DNA of 64,000 nucleotides from Rhodopseudomonas palustris JSC-3b (GTDB taxonomy: Bacteria > Pseudomonadota > Alphaproteobacteria > Rhizobiales > Xanthobacteraceae). Below the pieces are notes generated by a model. The model was not told where the DNA came from. It saw only the letters and a program-made list of their open reading frames with translations, and did no database searches. The translations under genes were made by a program, and so were the position numbers. Numbering within the stretch: position 1 is the stretch's first letter; each line of letters opens with the position of its first letter. This document shows, in pieces, positions 62,335-64,000 of the stretch. Location of the stretch: positions 1 to 64,000 of the forward strand of contig KI632513.1 in NCBI GenBank assembly GCA_000504425.1, given 5' to 3'.

Positions 62335-63540
62335 TCAGCCAACCATTTCCCGCACCGCATTTAGCAGGAACTCATCCTGATAGTGGCCTGCGACAAATGA
62401 TAGGCCGACCGGGCAACCTTCCACAGTCAACAGCGGCGCAGAGATTTCCGGCAGCCGCGCCACGCCGGCAAACGCGGTGATCGTCATGGTCGGATCGTAA
62501 AAGTCCATCACCGCTTTGAGCGTGTTCAGCGACCCTTTTAGGGGGGCGATCTTCGGTGTCGTGGGAAAGCAGATCACTGTATCCGCGGCGACAAAGGCAT
62601 TGATCTGCCTGAACAGCCGTTCACACCGCGCGATGTTGTCCAGCGCCGCGATGCGGTCGAACTGCTGGACATTTCCATAGGCCATCGAGAACGTGAATCC
62701 GAGCTGCGGCTTGCTGGCTTCGATCCAATTGCCGACTGTGCTTTGAAATTCGGCCGTCTGCAGATCACGCAGCCCGTTCAGATTGCAGTCCTTCAGTTCG
62801 CTCGGCTCTCCGACGATCTGCGAGAAGCGGATCGGTTCTACAGTCGTGCCGATGTTTGCTGCTATTCGCTGCAATGCCACGCCGGCTTGATCTCGCACGG
62901 CGCAATCCGCGATCTCCAGCGCATCGTGCAAGAATAGGATGCGCCTTGGCGACGACACCGGCGATGTGGGGCTGTTGAGCAGCACGCGCATCGCGACATC
63001 GAGCACATCGAACCGATCCGCCAGCACACCTACGGTGCTGACGCTTGGCTGAAACGGCAAGACTCCAGCTTCGGAAATCCGATGGAGCGAGGGACGCATC
63101 CCCCAAAGGCCGCAAAGACTCGCCGGGACACGGATCGAACCTCCCGCATCCGTGCAAAGCGAGAAATCCGCAAGACCGTTGGCGACCGACGCTGCAGAAC
63201 CGCTGGATGAGCCGCCCGGCACGCGATCTGGCGCTTTCGCGTTGCGGGGCGTGCCGAAATAGAAGCTCTCCCCGTCGAGGCTATAGGTAAACTCGTCCGC
63301 GACGACCTTGCCGACGCAGCGAGCGCCGGCACCAAGCAGTTGATCGACACAAAGAGCGTTGTGAATCGGTGCCGGATGCGCGTCGCGCCACGCTGGACTG
63401 CCATAGGAAGTCTTATAGCCCGCGAGGTCGATGTTATCCTTCACAGTGAATTTCAGCCCATCAAGCGGCCCTTGGCGCAGTGGGGCGAGATCCAGTTGTT
63501 CGACCAGCGCTCCGGACGGGTCTGTTGCGGGCGTAAACAT
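62335..63540 (-). CDS. Amidase-signature family hydrolase (AMI1-like)
   Basis: A 401-aa amidase-signature enzyme with the Ser-cisSer-Lys triad: Lys in FTVKDNID (about residue 33), Ser in PGGSSSGSAASVANG and the nucleophile in TDAGGSIRVPAS. The layout (short N-terminus, SLDGESFYFGTPRNAKAPDRVPGG) closely recalls plant AMI1, indole-3-acetamide hydrolase, though substrates in this superfamily vary widely. At 401 aa it is shorter than most bacterial amidases (450-500 aa). No neighbours give context. Confidence 0.9.
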   Translation of the reverse strand: MFTPATDPSGALVEQLDLAPLRQGPLDGLKFTVKDNIDLAGYKTSYGSPAWRDAHPAPIHNALCVDQLLGAGARCVGKVVADEFTYSLDGESFYFGTPRNAKAPDRVPGGSSSGSAASVANGLADFSLCTDAGGSIRVPASLCGLWGMRPSLHRISEAGVLPFQPSVSTVGVLADRFDVLDVAMRVLLNSPTSPVSSPRRILFLHDALEIADCAVRDQAGVALQRIAANIGTTVEPIRFSQIVGEPSELKDCNLNGLRDLQTAEFQSTVGNWIEASKPQLGFTFSMAYGNVQQFDRIAALDNIARCERLFRQINAFVAADTVICFPTTPKIAPLKGSLNTLKAVMDFYDPTMTITAFAGVARLPEISAPLLTVEGCPVGLSFVAGHYQDEFLLNAVREMVG

Positions 63541-64000
63541 GTTGTCTTTCTAGCACGCGATTCTGAACGACACGTCGCATCGCTCTACACCGCCGAGCCG
63601 AAGCAAGCACACGCGTGTCGCAAACATCCGAACGCGCGACATATCGCTCCGCGCCTCGATCAGCAGCGTCGTTGATCTCGCCATCACGAGCTAGCAGCCG
63701 GCGTCCTCGATCGGGTCGCGTCGTCCCGCGCGTCCCCGTGGGCAGCCGCGCCACGGCGGGGCGCTCAATCACGCCGGCGGACGTCCATTACCCTGCGGCA
63801 ATCTGCCTTAACGGCATCACCGTTCCTGTCCATTCCGTAATCTGACAGTAAGCTGCCAATACGACAGAATGCTGTCGTTATAGCGTCTCTCTCCTGGGCT
63901 GGCCGCCCAGATCGGGCTCCGCGTTTGGAGCGGCCAGCGATCTTTCCCGCCGCAATCGGTCGGGACGGGGCAGGGCGGCGCAACCCGATCGGCGGCGCCA
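63541..64000. other. Region upstream of the amidase gene without a supported gene
   Basis: No reading frame here has a ribosome site or recognisable product. It should hold the amidase promoter. At 63861-63878 ACGACAG-AATG-CTGTCGT is a perfect 7-bp inverted repeat that may be an operator for an adjacent regulator beyond the window. Confidence 0.4.

Noticed and set aside
1-64000. CRISPR arrays
   Set aside because: No set of regularly spaced direct repeats with unique spacers was seen, and no cas genes.

Overview
The window is GC-rich alphaproteobacterial chromosome, most likely from the Rhodopseudomonas/Bradyrhizobium group (Nitrobacteraceae). The basis is a CtrA-type response regulator beside fliI-fliJ, an FlhA gene, an ECF sigma/anti-sigma pair and the overall codon use. 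A complete Mu-like transposable prophage interrupts the chromosome. Its ends can be placed to the base: 18108..61626 (43,519 bp), flanked by a 5-bp target duplication CGTCT at 18103..18107 and 61627..61631, with related terminal repeats beginning TGTA at both ends.

Host left part (1..18102): three tandem leftward chemoreceptor genes of equal length (563 aa each), a transglutaminase-like protein, a LysE-type exporter, ctrA, then rightward fliI-fliJ, an ECF sigma factor with a membrane anti-sigma factor, a small membrane protein, leftward flhA, an MFS transporter, and a tRNA with anticodon CAT that looks like tRNA-Ile2. Host right part (61632..64000): a GIY-YIG (T5orf172-like) protein and an amidase-signature enzyme.

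Prophage layout: leftward genes and an S24-type repressor (18544..20535); rightward early genes including Ner, a ParB-like protein, MuA, MuB, a DnaA-domain-IV protein, a DUF3164 protein, GemA and a Mor-type activator (20659..31673); lysis and packaging genes (31779..39473); head genes (39796..43782); then a P2-type contractile tail (44348..60890). Three copies of a 20-bp palindrome, CCGCTGACAGCTGTCAGCGG or close variants, stand just upstream of the lysis/packaging, head and sheath/tube operons and look like activator sites for late promoters.

The most notable system is a complete diversity-generating retroelement (DGR) in the tail-fibre region: target protein with a C-terminal variable repeat (VR), Avd, template repeat (TR) and reverse transcriptase. 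VR and TR (119 bp each) differ at nine positions, and every one is an adenine in TR. An 8-bp hairpin with a GGAA loop sits 20 bp past VR, as in known DGRs. It would diversify the phage's host-binding tip protein. A second unusual element is a roughly 330-nt, heavily base-paired, gene-free segment between the tail tube and tail chaperone genes (56221..56550). It resembles HEARO/IscB omega-RNA but has no IscB gene next to it. The tail chaperone also carries a textbook -1 frameshift site (T TTT TTG).
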